A DNA stretch of 64,000 nucleotides from Thermofontimicrobium_A sp034505795. Lineage in GTDB: Bacteria > Zhuqueibacterota > Zhuqueibacteria > Thermofontimicrobiales > Thermofontimicrobiaceae. Location: positions 12,262 through 76,261 of the forward strand of contig JAPDQM010000006.1 of NCBI GenBank assembly GCA_034505795.1. Reading direction: 5' to 3'. The translations under genes were made by a program, and so were the position numbers. Of this stretch, positions 54,193 through 63,355 are shown piece by piece (within the stretch, counting starts at the first letter, position 1; each line of letters starts with the position of its first letter). The notes under the pieces are model-generated. The model saw only the letters and a program-made list of their open reading frames with translations, was not told the origin of the DNA and ran no database searches.

Positions 54193-54332
54193 TGCCCGCA
54201 GGCGAAGCTGGCTTCTATACAGCAATTTGATTTGGGAACCACAAATTTATTGGGGCAGCACGTCTGTTCGAGCTTTTTGGAAGAAAAACTGTTCTTTTAG
54301 TAATCAACAGATGGGGCGCTCTGGCCTGCCAA

Positions 54333-54710
54333 TTAGCCCATTACTCCCCTCAATTCTAACCAAATTGCCGCCGAAACAATGCCAGCCGTTTCCGAGCGCA
54401 ATCGTCGAGGGCGCAGGGTAAAGCAATGGAAGCCATTGTTCAGCGCCAATTTTAGTTCCATGGGCGAAAGGCCGCTTTCCGGGCTCATAACAATGATGCC
54501 GATTTGGTTTGAATTAATTCATTTTTTAGCGACGACACCAATGCCGATAAGTTTTTAGCACCGGGATGATTCTCAGCCACCAGGCTGATGGTCAACCATC
54601 CCCTTTTTCTAAATAGGCTCGTAAATCAAGTAGGGCTCTGGCAGCAAGATGATGCTTTGGACTTTCTCGTTTAACGACAGTCGGCGTTTGGACGCATTTC
54701 GCAGGCAGCG
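54333..54710 (-). pseudogene. Decayed second copy of rsmE (C-terminal half)
   Basis: On the minus strand the region reads, in two frames, ISLVAENHPGAKNLSALV and then IGIIVMSPESGLSPMELK, NNGFHCFTLRPRRLRSETAG and IVSAAIWLELRGVMG with a stop at 54333. These align in order with IAERGEDARGLSQLV, LLIGPEGGFSDKELK, ENGFHRFSLGPRRLRSETAG and LVASAIMMELAGEL of the intact rsmE at 58493-59242. There is a frameshift before IGIIV and stop codons further upstream; the N-terminal half is not recognisable. GPEGG has become SPESG. This is a gene remnant, not a working methyltransferase. Confidence 0.85.
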
Positions 54711-54838
54711 TCTTATTTTTAATTGTAGTATATCAAACGATAAGCAATAATTTTCTCCTTATCACTTTACACTAAATCGACCTTGATAGCCTTGTCAATT
54801 GCCTAAGGAATTGATTCTAATTGAAGGGTAATTCACCA

Positions 54839-57800
54839 ATGTTGCAACGATCACTTTCCTGGTTAACCCTTTTATTGATGCTGTTAATATTTATTGGTGA
54901 TGGCGAAGAGTGCCACGCCAATCAAATACCTGATCCGAATAATGGATCGTTTTATATTGCTTCGCGCACGAGCATCGTAGTGGATGGTTTGCTCAATGAA
55001 TGGAGCGAGTTTCCGCCAGTTCGCCTGGATCAGGAGCGGTATGCCAAATATCGGCATCAGGATTGGGCTGGTCCTGCGGATTGCAGTGCCCAATTCTGGT
55101 GGGCCTGGGATGAGGCCGGCATTTATCTTGCGGTCGAGATCGTTGACGACTCCATTGCCTTTCCGTTTTCGGGATACCAGGCCTGGGCTAACGATTGCAT
55201 TCAATTTGCGTTTGACATCGATGATGATAATAGCCAACACGAATATCGCTATGATGATTACGAGTTTGTAGTGACCTGGAGGGATAGCGAAGCAATTGTA
55301 TATGAGTATGATCCAAGTGATGGTACCGGCGTTGATCGTCAGCCGTTTCCGGCTGCAATGGTATTAACCGCAGATACCATCCGCTATGAAGTCATGATCC
55401 CCTGGTATCACCTGCGGCTGACAATGCCTTTGGCTGGAAGGCATTTTGGCGTTTCTCTGGTGGTTTTCGATAACGATGGCGGTCATTATCGAGGCTGGCT
55501 GGAATGGACCGCCGGCATTGCAATGAAAAAATTCACGCTGGCATTCGCCAATCTATTATTGTTTGATCCTGAATATTCAGCGATTCAGGCGCTGCCTGTC
55601 CAATCTTTTTTGTCGATAGAAGATACGCTCGAGTTTTGGATTTATTCCCGCTCCGCGCGCAGGGGAATTAGCTATCGGCTGATGCAAAACGATGAGGCGT
55701 TGCTCAACAAAATTGTCTCTGTGGCGCGCAAAAACTGGAAAAAAATTCAGATCCCCGCGGCGATGCTCAAAGCCGGCCCATTGCAGTTGCAGATTGTAGA
55801 TCGAAAAAGCGTGTTTAAATTCGATCTGGCCATCTGGTCGCGAGGACACCTCATTGATCAGATCGCCTATCTCGCTACTCAGGCGCGGGTGCTCAGGGAG
55901 CTGAAAAACGTTGATCCATCAGCGAACTACCTGATTCAATATTGGATCGATGAATTGAGGCATCAGTTGAATTTCGCGATCAGTGGATTTGATTATTACA
56001 ACGTCATGAACCAGGCGCAAAAGCGAATTGATCAGATCCCGAATTTCTACATGAACAAGCAAGTGTTCTATGATCGGGAGTTTAGGCTTATCGAACAGGC
56101 TTACCATTGCGCTCGATTAGAGACGGTGAACCACTATATTGTGGCGCTGCCCGAAGCATTCGATGCCGGTAAAAGTTATCCGCTTTATATTTACTTTCAT
56201 GACGATAACGAAACTCCAGAATCAGCCGCCCGGCGAATGGGACCGATTCTATCCCAGTGGCAACAGCCGGTCATCGGCATTTTTCCTGGCGAATATTACG
56301 GATCGGACCTCTCTCAGCTCTGCTTGATCGAAATTGCCGAATCAATTGATGATGTGCTTCGGAAGTATCGCATTGACCCCACGCGAATTCATCTGGCTGG
56401 CAACGGATTGGGCGCCCAAGTAGCGGTACTCATGGCGCATCATTATCCAGATCGCTTCGCCAGTGCTACCTTGCTATTTCCGAGATTATCTCAGAAATTG
56501 GCTGTTAGCAATCTCCGTTACACACCCATGTGGCTGGTAGATCGGCTGCTTAATTGGCCAACCTCAACAGCCGGTCTCAAAATCTTGTTCGATGCAGGAG
56601 CTGAACCGCAAAGCAATTTTCTGCCAGATACCAGTAGCAATAAATTTGAAAGTTTGTTTACCGATCAGTATTTTTCCTGGCTATTCTCACAGCACAAGGA
56701 ATTGAGACCGACGGAGCTGACGCTACAATTCGGCGGCAACGGGCCGTCCTCCGCGTATTGGATCGGAATGATGTCTCAGTTCGATTATCGTCGCGCTGGT
56801 TCCGTTATAGCCAGAATGGACTCAAATCAGATTTTACTTACTTGCGACAATGTGTCAGCATTCCAGCTCCGGGGCGATTGGCTGCCCGCAAGCCTGAAAT
56901 GGCCGATACAGATCACAATCAATTCGACCAGTACATTTGAAATCGAGAAACATCAAACATCACTTATCTTTTCATCAATCAACCATCGCTGGAAATTGTT
57001 ATCAGCCGCCGAGCTACCGCTTCAGAAATCGTCAACGGTCCACGGACCTATCGCCAACATCTTTTCTCGACCTATAAAACTTGTGTATAGCACCCAGCAC
57101 CCGGACCCAGCCTATAACCAACTTAGCTATAATGTTGCCATGCAATCGATCCCTATTGGTCAGAGACACCGCCTAAGCCAACTGCTGTTGCCCGATACGA
57201 TAGCGGCCAAACAAAAATTGGAAGCGAATCTAATTGTTTTTGGCAATGAATTTGCAAATAGTTATCTAAAGTCCCTCGGACCCAAATTGCCCATTCAGGT
57301 TGACACCCAGGGGCTGAAATTTGGGAACTCCTACTGCTATGCCCATGGGGCGGCAGGTATTTACATCTATCCGAATCCCGCTAACCTCAACTATCTCATC
57401 CTGGTAGCGGTTGCGCCAACTATTGAGGCTATGAAAAATATCGCTACCGTTTGGGACCTTTCATATTTCAACGGCATCCACGGCTACGACTATTTGATCA
57501 TGGAAAATGGCGTTGAGCGCTACCGCTATGAGCATTGGCTCGACTATGGCTTTTTTGATCGCAATTGGGGAGTCGCCTGGTTTCAGCCTAATTGGAACAA
57601 TAAGCCCAGGCATTGGCACGCGAATCTGTCCCTGGGCCTGGATGCGAATCAGTTATCCTTCAATAGCAATTGGCGCAGCGGTGGCAAAGCCAGTTTTACC
57701 TGGAAAATTAATGCAATCAGCGACGTCAATTATCAAAGAAAATTTTACAAATGGACCAATCGACTAATCTGTTCATTCGGCCAGATTTCGGTCCAGGAAC

Positions 57801-58435
57801 AAAGACATTGGAAAGCCCCAGAAAAAGCCACCGACATCCTGGATTACGATACCACTATCAAATTCACGGTAGATAGATTGATCGACCCCTATTTGGGAAT
57901 GTCCCTGAACACTCAGTTTAAGGCAGGATATGATCCCAAAAGCGAGGAACTGGTCTCCCGTTTCGCCAATCCATTACAGTTAACTCAAAGCGCTGGATTG
58001 GCCTATAATCTTATCAAGCGTCAAAGCGTGCTTATTGCTTCGCGATTGGGAGGCAGCGCCAAAGAGCTGATCGCTAATGATCGCCGGTTAAGGAAACGTT
58101 GGACGGGTGACGAAGCGCGCGCGATGAAGATTGACAGCGGTATCGAATGGCTCACGGAGATGAAAGGGGAACTTAAACCAGGAATTCAATGGAACGCTCG
58201 TCTGAAGCTGTTTCAAGCCTTTGTTTCTTCCATTACCCGAGAGAAAGACCCGCAGAAAAATTGGCGCTATACCGATGTCTATTGGGAACAAAATTTTTCG
58301 GTCAAGATTAGCCAGTATATTGCAGTCAACGTGCTAACCAAATTCATCTATGATCGCGATACATCCAAAGCAGGGCAGTTTTTAGAAAATGCCTCAGTAG
58401 GGATCAGCTATAAAGTCACCGGATTAGCTTTTTGA
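54839..58435 (+). CDS. CBM9-like / serine-less esterase-like / beta-barrel fusion protein
   Basis: From the ATG at 54839 the protein has 1198 residues with a signal peptide (about 1-28). Residues about 45-245 match a CBM9-like carbohydrate-binding sandwich (VVDGLLNEWSEFPPV, CIQFAFDIDDDN, YEVMIPWYHL). About 430-680 looks like an alpha/beta-hydrolase of the esterase/PHB-depolymerase kind (YIVALPEAFDAGKSYPLYIY, then IHLAGNGLGAQVAVLMA). The nucleophile position of GxSxG is Gly (GNGLG), so this domain is probably not catalytic. From about 915 strand-like segments run to the end (YKVTGLAF, final Phe), resembling DUF3078-type outer-membrane barrels. It may bind a polysaccharide at the surface. A TTG at 54821 is a second possible start. 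Confidence 0.8.
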   Translation: MLQRSLSWLTLLLMLLIFIGDGEECHANQIPDPNNGSFYIASRTSIVVDGLLNEWSEFPPVRLDQERYAKYRHQDWAGPADCSAQFWWAWDEAGIYLAVEIVDDSIAFPFSGYQAWANDCIQFAFDIDDDNSQHEYRYDDYEFVVTWRDSEAIVYEYDPSDGTGVDRQPFPAAMVLTADTIRYEVMIPWYHLRLTMPLAGRHFGVSLVVFDNDGGHYRGWLEWTAGIAMKKFTLAFANLLLFDPEYSAIQALPVQSFLSIEDTLEFWIYSRSARRGISYRLMQNDEALLNKIVSVARKNWKKIQIPAAMLKAGPLQLQIVDRKSVFKFDLAIWSRGHLIDQIAYLATQARVLRELKNVDPSANYLIQYWIDELRHQLNFAISGFDYYNVMNQAQKRIDQIPNFYMNKQVFYDREFRLIEQAYHCARLETVNHYIVALPEAFDAGKSYPLYIYFHDDNETPESAARRMGPILSQWQQPVIGIFPGEYYGSDLSQLCLIEIAESIDDVLRKYRIDPTRIHLAGNGLGAQVAVLMAHHYPDRFASATLLFPRLSQKLAVSNLRYTPMWLVDRLLNWPTSTAGLKILFDAGAEPQSNFLPDTSSNKFESLFTDQYFSWLFSQHKELRPTELTLQFGGNGPSSAYWIGMMSQFDYRRAGSVIARMDSNQILLTCDNVSAFQLRGDWLPASLKWPIQITINSTSTFEIEKHQTSLIFSSINHRWKLLSAAELPLQKSSTVHGPIANIFSRPIKLVYSTQHPDPAYNQLSYNVAMQSIPIGQRHRLSQLLLPDTIAAKQKLEANLIVFGNEFANSYLKSLGPKLPIQVDTQGLKFGNSYCYAHGAAGIYIYPNPANLNYLILVAVAPTIEAMKNIATVWDLSYFNGIHGYDYLIMENGVERYRYEHWLDYGFFDRNWGVAWFQPNWNNKPRHWHANLSLGLDANQLSFNSNWRSGGKASFTWKINAISDVNYQRKFYKWTNRLICSFGQISVQEQRHWKAPEKATDILDYDTTIKFTVDRLIDPYLGMSLNTQFKAGYDPKSEELVSRFANPLQLTQSAGLAYNLIKRQSVLIASRLGGSAKELIANDRRLRKRWTGDEARAMKIDSGIEWLTEMKGELKPGIQWNARLKLFQAFVSSITREKDPQKNWRYTDVYWEQNFSVKISQYIAVNVLTKFIYDRDTSKAGQFLENASVGISYKVTGLAF

Positions 58436-58492
58436 TGGACAATCGTCCAATATTGGCCATACGAAAAACCAAGCATCGCTTTCACGACCAAG

Positions 58493-59242
58493 TCAGCTCA
58501 ACTCGCCAGCCAGTTCCATCATGATCGCTGAGGCCACGAGGCCCGCGGTCTCGCTTCTCAATCGGCGGGGGCCTAAAGAAAACCGATGAAAACCATTCTC
58601 GCATGCGAACTTAAGCTCTTTATCGGAAAACCCCCCTTCCGGGCCGATCAACAGGACAGCCGATTTCAATGGTACTGATCTAGCACGCAGTTCCTGGACC
58701 AATTGGGATAAGCCCCTGGCGTCCTCGCCGCGTTCGGCAATGAATCCCAATTGCATCATATCTGTGTTGCGAACCACATCATGAAACGTTTGGGGCGATC
58801 TAATCTCCGGGAGCCTGGAACGCGCCGACTGTTTCATGGCTGCAATGGCGATCTTTTTCCATCGGGCCTGGCGATGGGCGGTATTTTCCACAATCGAAAA
58901 TTCGCATATCAGGGGGATGAAGCTGGCCACGCCGATTTCGGTGCCTTTTTCGATGACCCAGTCGAAACGATTGGCTTTGGGAATTGCCTGGGCCAGGGTA
59001 AGCTGAAAATTTGGCTCGCCAACGAAACGGCTGCGCTTCTGGATATCCGCTATCGCGATATGGCCGGTGATTTGGGTAAGAACCGCAGTATACAAATTTC
59101 CCTTGCCATCCACGACTTCGATGACATCCCGAACCTGTTTCCGCACCACTCGAGCCAGATGCTTCAGTTCCTCACCGACAATCTGCAGGCGATCCTGAGC
59201 AATATGTTCGGGTTCGGCATAAAAAAATTCTCGATGCTTCAT
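58493..59242 (-). CDS. rsmE: 16S rRNA (uracil-1498-N3)-methyltransferase
   Basis: The 249-residue protein has the PUA-like N-terminus (MKHREFFYAEPEHI, HLARVVRKQVRDVIEVVDG) and the SPOUT knot: LLIGPEGGFSDKELKFACEN and FSLGPRRLRSETAGLVASAI. RsmE methylates U1498 of 16S rRNA with S-adenosylmethionine. GPEGG and the RSETA line are intact, so it is the working copy; the remnant at 54333-54710 is not. It lies 63 bases downstream of an Omp85 gene on the same strand. Confidence 0.95.
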   Translation of the reverse strand: MKHREFFYAEPEHIAQDRLQIVGEELKHLARVVRKQVRDVIEVVDGKGNLYTAVLTQITGHIAIADIQKRSRFVGEPNFQLTLAQAIPKANRFDWVIEKGTEIGVASFIPLICEFSIVENTAHRQARWKKIAIAAMKQSARSRLPEIRSPQTFHDVVRNTDMMQLGFIAERGEDARGLSQLVQELRARSVPLKSAVLLIGPEGGFSDKELKFACENGFHRFSLGPRRLRSETAGLVASAIMMELAGELS

Positions 59243-59305
59243 ATCATCCTTATTGAACTGAGCGATCGCTTGCTGGCAAAGACTGATTAGTGCCAGTTTT
59301 TGTTG

Positions 59306-60652
59306 CTAAAAAGCCACTTCAATATCAGCAATGGCCTGGGCCTTCAGTTGTTTATTGAAACCACATTCCACCCGGAACACTTCCACATAAGGTAAATGAA
59401 AATGCAAGCCAGCCCCAAAGCCGGATTTGACCTGTCGAATCGAAGGCGTTTGTTGTTGATACCAAACAATGCCGTTATCGAAAAAGATGCCAGCGCTGAT
59501 GCCGAATTTTAAGTTGCTGGAATATTCGCGCATCTGCTCGATGACCGGCTCGACATCGAGATAACGGATTTTTAATAATGGGAACCGCAACTCAGCACCG
59601 CCAAACGCAAAATGCTCGCCTTCGAAAATTTCATAATAGCGGCCTCGGATGCGATCCTCATAACCTAAAAAGACTCGATCATAACTGGGAATTTCGCCTT
59701 GCGCAAAATTGGTGCTCCCTCGCAGCGCCAGGGTGAACTGATGGCTCAATGGCAGATAGCAACGGACATCGGCACGGTAGCGATTGTAATTGATCCCAGC
59801 GCTGGTGCCCACATGCTTGGCGGAAAATCCCGCAAACCAGCCCCGGTGGGGATATTCTTTCAGATCTCGATTATCATACTGGATTCCCAGGACCACAAAG
59901 GGAAATTCATCTTTGCCGCTCGGCGAGAGCGTCAAGCCAATATTGGCCGGCGCAGTGAGTCGGGTAAAACCCAGCGTCATGCCGGTGTATAAAAAATGCC
60001 CAAACCGCTTCCCAATAGTCCATTCGATGCCGATTCGCCGATCTTCGTAGTCATTCAATTCCAGGCTCAGACTTCGGATGCGGCTATAAAACAACGTGAT
60101 ATTGGTGAACAGCTTAGCCTCGCCAAGAAACCAGGGATTATCAAAGGAAAATTTAAGCTGCGGATTGTATCCGAATGCTGCCGAGAGGTTCAGCAGCATG
60201 TTGCGCCCCAGAAAATTGTAATACAGCAACTTGCCGCCATAGGAGATTTTTTTCCAGGTTCGTTCGTTGCGGTAGACCATTGGGATTGGGAAGATGTACC
60301 ATCGTTCATAGACCGTAATCAGCAGCGTGCTGTATTCCGTATCACCAATAATGTCAAATTTCACCCGATTGAACAGCATCAGGCTCTGCACCCGTTTAAG
60401 CGCAGCCAATAGCTCGCTGAGGGAAGCCTTTTGCTTCTCGGCAAAATGCAGCTCTCTGAGGATCACCTCAGGCCGCGTCTTCTCATTACCGATAATTTCG
60501 ATCTTATCGATCTGATATCGGATCGAGTCGCTGCATTGGTTCTCATCCAGTTCATTGGAATTGAGATAAATCTGCCCCAATGCGGTCGCAACAAAATATA
60601 TAAGCCACAGGATTGCCAGGCTCAATTCCCGTATCGTTGAAAATCTACCCAT
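59306..60652 (-). CDS. Omp85-family outer-membrane protein with one POTRA domain
   Basis: The 448-residue protein has a signal peptide (about 1-25), one POTRA domain at about 46-118 (YQIDKIEIIGNEKTRPEVIL, then FNRVKFDIIGDTEYSTLLIT) and a barrel. The barrel has the conserved loop DRIRGRYYEIFEGEHFAFGG and ends IADIEVAF. BamA has five POTRAs and TamA three, so this is a minimal member. It could secrete a partner (two-partner style), assemble barrels or be a porin. The ATG at 60652 is preceded by an in-frame TTG. It lies between rsmE and a barrel-only protein on the same strand. Confidence 0.87.
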   Translation of the reverse strand: MGRFSTIRELSLAILWLIYFVATALGQIYLNSNELDENQCSDSIRYQIDKIEIIGNEKTRPEVILRELHFAEKQKASLSELLAALKRVQSLMLFNRVKFDIIGDTEYSTLLITVYERWYIFPIPMVYRNERTWKKISYGGKLLYYNFLGRNMLLNLSAAFGYNPQLKFSFDNPWFLGEAKLFTNITLFYSRIRSLSLELNDYEDRRIGIEWTIGKRFGHFLYTGMTLGFTRLTAPANIGLTLSPSGKDEFPFVVLGIQYDNRDLKEYPHRGWFAGFSAKHVGTSAGINYNRYRADVRCYLPLSHQFTLALRGSTNFAQGEIPSYDRVFLGYEDRIRGRYYEIFEGEHFAFGGAELRFPLLKIRYLDVEPVIEQMREYSSNLKFGISAGIFFDNGIVWYQQQTPSIRQVKSGFGAGLHFHLPYVEVFRVECGFNKQLKAQAIADIEVAF

Positions 60653-60879
60653 CAACTATCTTACCCCAGTGCGTTGCATCAAAATTCAATGACCCCATTC
60701 AAATCGAATTATAAGCGGATTGCCCTCCCGTCTGCCCTTTGGCAGAAAGCAACTTGAAAAGATATGATGTCTTAGGCTATCTTCAACAAAGCGAAGCCCC
60801 AACTTTTACCCACACCATTGGCGGAATTCGAAAAATTCGCCTAATTCGCGCGGTCTCCAAACTGCCCCCTTCAACCCAT

Positions 60880-62106
60880 TTAAAACCTCGGCATCAATCT
60901 CACTGTGAAGCGCCAGGCATCCTTGGCTCGATCGGTCCGCTTGGCCACATCGATCCGGGCCAGCTCATCGGACAGGTGCAGACTGATCCCCACATCGGTC
61001 TTGAAGTCATCGATCTTGAGGCCACTAAAATCCTCCACCGGCTGGTTGTTTTTTCCGCCAAAATGCAACCACCCGCTTTCCACAAAAAACCCAAACACAA
61101 ATTGGTTGGAAAATGGCACGTAGCGAATTGGCCGGCGTCCCATGAATTGCTGATTGAACAGATAGTGCACCGTACCATAGAGCAGGCGATTGCCGTTCTT
61201 GAACTCTTTATCCTGATACCCTGCCAGCGAGCCAATACCGCCCAGGTCCATCAGGTACTGCTCCGCGGTCGGATCGCAGCCCTTGCGCGCGCCGAGCAGC
61301 AATTTCATTTGCAACTGCTGCGTCTCGAACGTCGGGATCAATCGCTTGATGGTCAGGAATAGTCCCTGCGTCGTCATCACATCCCCGCGAGTGTATTCAG
61401 CAATCCCCTCGACCAACCAGCCGCAATTGGGGACTTGATCCGTATCCAGCCAATCCAGCACCCATAGCAGTCTGGCACTGGTGGCATTTTCCGGGATCAC
61501 GGCGGGATTGTCACGAAATTCTTTGTGCCGATAAAACAGCGACCAGTTGGTCTGTTTCACCAGCGATTGGAACTTTTTTCGATTCAGCTCGATACGGATG
61601 GTATGCTGCTGCCATAGCTTTTGATCCAGAAATACCTGCCAGCCACGTTGCCCATAGAAGTCCTTCAGGTCTGCTTTGAACAGCAAGGCCGCCAGGCTAT
61701 TCTCCCAGTTGCTGATGTACCAATCGTCTAAGCTGGCGACCTGGTCGAAATAATAAGCGCCGATGGTCAAGGGACTGGCTTTGATGAACGAGCGCTGCAA
61801 TCCAAATCGGTAACGAAACTGATCCTCAAAGCCATAGCCCAGACTCCCCTGTAACTTGATATGCCAGAGCTTTTGACAATAGACCGCGATATCTATACCA
61901 GCAAACAAGCCCTGCACCCGATTGTAGCCGAACACAGGCTGATGCAATACCTCCCAGGCCTTGAAATCCAGCACCGTCTCTTCGGGCTCAATTTTGGGCA
62001 CTTTGAACTGCGCCACTCCCAGGGACCAATTCGAGATCATAAACCACAGAGCCATGGCGATCAAATGAATCCTCTGGCATCGCCGACAATGATTTTCTGC
62101 TCTCAT
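60880..62106 (-). CDS. Barrel-only Omp85-like protein, relative of the bactofilin-fusion barrel
   Basis: The 408-residue protein has a signal peptide (about 1-32) and a barrel from about residue 55. The start FGYNRVQGLFAG, the line NWENSLAALLFKADLKDFYG and the loop GGIGSLAGYQDKEFKNGNRLL align with FRYNRVEGLFLG, FENSLAALFLREDFQDYF and GGLSTIRGYNYKEF in 50412-52649. The Omp85 RGY is changed to AGY here, so the pore-gating Arg is missing. No POTRA or beta-helix precedes the barrel. It ends VRLMPRF. It might be a porin or a partner of the fusion protein; both are inference. The gene upstream region carries repeats. Confidence 0.83.
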   Translation of the reverse strand: MRAENHCRRCQRIHLIAMALWFMISNWSLGVAQFKVPKIEPEETVLDFKAWEVLHQPVFGYNRVQGLFAGIDIAVYCQKLWHIKLQGSLGYGFEDQFRYRFGLQRSFIKASPLTIGAYYFDQVASLDDWYISNWENSLAALLFKADLKDFYGQRGWQVFLDQKLWQQHTIRIELNRKKFQSLVKQTNWSLFYRHKEFRDNPAVIPENATSARLLWVLDWLDTDQVPNCGWLVEGIAEYTRGDVMTTQGLFLTIKRLIPTFETQQLQMKLLLGARKGCDPTAEQYLMDLGGIGSLAGYQDKEFKNGNRLLYGTVHYLFNQQFMGRRPIRYVPFSNQFVFGFFVESGWLHFGGKNNQPVEDFSGLKIDDFKTDVGISLHLSDELARIDVAKRTDRAKDAWRFTVRLMPRF

Positions 62107-62544
62107 TGGGATTTCTCGTGAATGTTAGTGATTCATGTGCAAATTCATTTACTAAAAAATTTCAGGATGAAAATAATAAAAAATATAGTGAGAAGCAAGC
62201 AGTATTTCTGTGGGGCAAATTGCCAATTTGCCTCAAAAGATTTAACTGATTCCATCGCGCAGAACGATGGAATCAGCTTAGACCACAAAATTCCAATGAT
62301 TCCTTCGCTCGGAACAATGACATCAGTAGGGCTGAATAAAAAAATAGCTTTAGTTTATTAGGAAGCATTTTTCATATTTGCTTCGCCGATCGTTTCATTA
62401 TCAAAAAACATAATTTTGTTTGTCAGGAGCGTTGGGCGAATTATCAATTTGCTCCACAAAAATGCCTTGATTTTTCAGATAGATTTATGTATTTTAAGCC
62501 GAAAGCTGCCTGCAGGTTAACATGAACCACCAGAGAGAATAAAG
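62107..62544. repeat. Repeat-rich intergenic region with hairpins
   Basis: No gene is seen. A near-perfect palindrome with 9-bp arms lies at 62214-62232 (GGCAAATTG C CAATTTGCC). A 12-bp stem, CTGATTCCATCG at 62246-62257 with its complement at 62265-62276, has a 7-base loop. A further string near 62300-62322 (GATTCCTTCGCTCGGAACAA) looks like a decayed copy of the same type of element. They resemble REP sequences bordering accessory genes. Confidence 0.7.
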
Positions 62545-62763
62545 ATGATAAGCATGGAAAATGTATAAATCGAGGCGCTCAAGCAACATCCAGATTTGCA
62601 GGCAAAATTGGCCAATAAGCTTTTGCGCAGCCTCGAAGATCTTTCCAATGAAGAAAATGAACGCCTCTGGGCAGAGGAAGCCCTTAGACTTCATGATAAA
62701 TTAGAAACAGGAGTGGCAACAAAACGTTCAACACATGAGGTTTTTCATAATGCGAGATTGTAA
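62545..62763 (+). pseudogene. Addiction-module antitoxin broken by an in-frame stop
   Basis: The frame starting ATG at 62545 reads MISMENV, then TAA at 62566, then continues without further stop to TAA at 62763: IEALKQHPDLQAKLANKLL, SLEDLSNEENERLWAEEAL and a short tail ending EVFHNARL. This is the pattern of the 'putative addiction module component' antitoxins (TIGR02574), and the full frame of 72 codons has that family's length. A single base change would restore it. No RelE/ParE toxin follows. Sequencing error or true nonsense mutation cannot be separated here. Confidence 0.75.
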
Positions 62764-62814
62764 CTGATATATGAAACAAAAGTGCATTTAACGAAAAAAC
62801 GAGGAGCAATTGAT

Positions 62815-63099
62815 TTGAAGATTGCAGGCGTTATCTGGCTTGATGAGATCATCGAAAAGATCAGACAAAAACACCAGGTAACTCAGGATGAAGTCAAAGA
62901 AGTATTGAGAAGCTCCAATCATTTTAGATTTGTTGAAAAAGGGCATCGTCCTGGAGAGAATGTTTATCTAGCCTTTGGTCAGACAAATGCAGGTCGATAC
63001 CTTACGATATTTTTTGTGCATAAAAAGAATCATCAGGCATTAATTTTGTCCGCACGAGACATGACAATTGCAGAAAGGAAACGATATGAACAAAAATAA
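62815..63099 (+). CDS. BrnT-like toxin of a type II toxin-antitoxin pair
   Basis: The 94-residue protein starts at TTG 62815, with AGGAG 8 bases upstream; a GTG at 62782 lacks such a site. It runs IWLDEIIEKIRQKHQVTQDE, then VYLAFGQTNAGRYLTIFFVH and ILSARDMTIAERKRYE. The last line is typical of BrnT-type RNase toxins (ISARxMTxxERxxYE). It likely cleaves RNA and blocks growth unless bound by the next protein. Toxin before antitoxin, with a 14-base overlap, fits BrnTA-type order. It may be activated by stress; no operator is identified. Confidence 0.8.
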   Translation: MKIAGVIWLDEIIEKIRQKHQVTQDEVKEVLRSSNHFRFVEKGHRPGENVYLAFGQTNAGRYLTIFFVHKKNHQALILSARDMTIAERKRYEQK

Positions 63100-63349
63100 A
63101 ACTTCTATATCAAAGGCAAGCTCTTATAAAGAGATTGGCGAGTATTGGGATAGCCACGATGTGACTGAGGTTTGGGACAAAACGCGAAAAGTCAAATTTG
63201 ATGTCGAGATTGAATCAGAAGTGATCTATTATCCTTTAGAGAAAAGTCTCTCCGAAAAAGTTAGGTCGCTGGCTAAAAAACACGGCATCACCTCTGAAAC
63301 CCTGATCAATCTCTGGGTTCAAGAAAAATTGCAGGAACAAGTTTCTTAA
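63086..63349 (+). CDS. CopG-family antitoxin (partner of the BrnT-like toxin)
   Basis: The 87-residue protein starts at ATG 63086 (AAAGGA 7 bases upstream), inside the end of the toxin gene. It contains SYKEIGEYWDSHDVTEVWDK, then SLSEKVRSLAKKHGITSETL and INLWVQEKL. This is the CopG/BrnA-like antitoxin pattern: an N-terminal toxin-wrapping part and a ribbon-helix-helix-type C-terminal region. It should neutralise the toxin and repress the operon. Confidence 0.83.
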   Translation: MNKNKTSISKASSYKEIGEYWDSHDVTEVWDKTRKVKFDVEIESEVIYYPLEKSLSEKVRSLAKKHGITSETLINLWVQEKLQEQVS

Positions 63350-63355
63350 TGAAAC

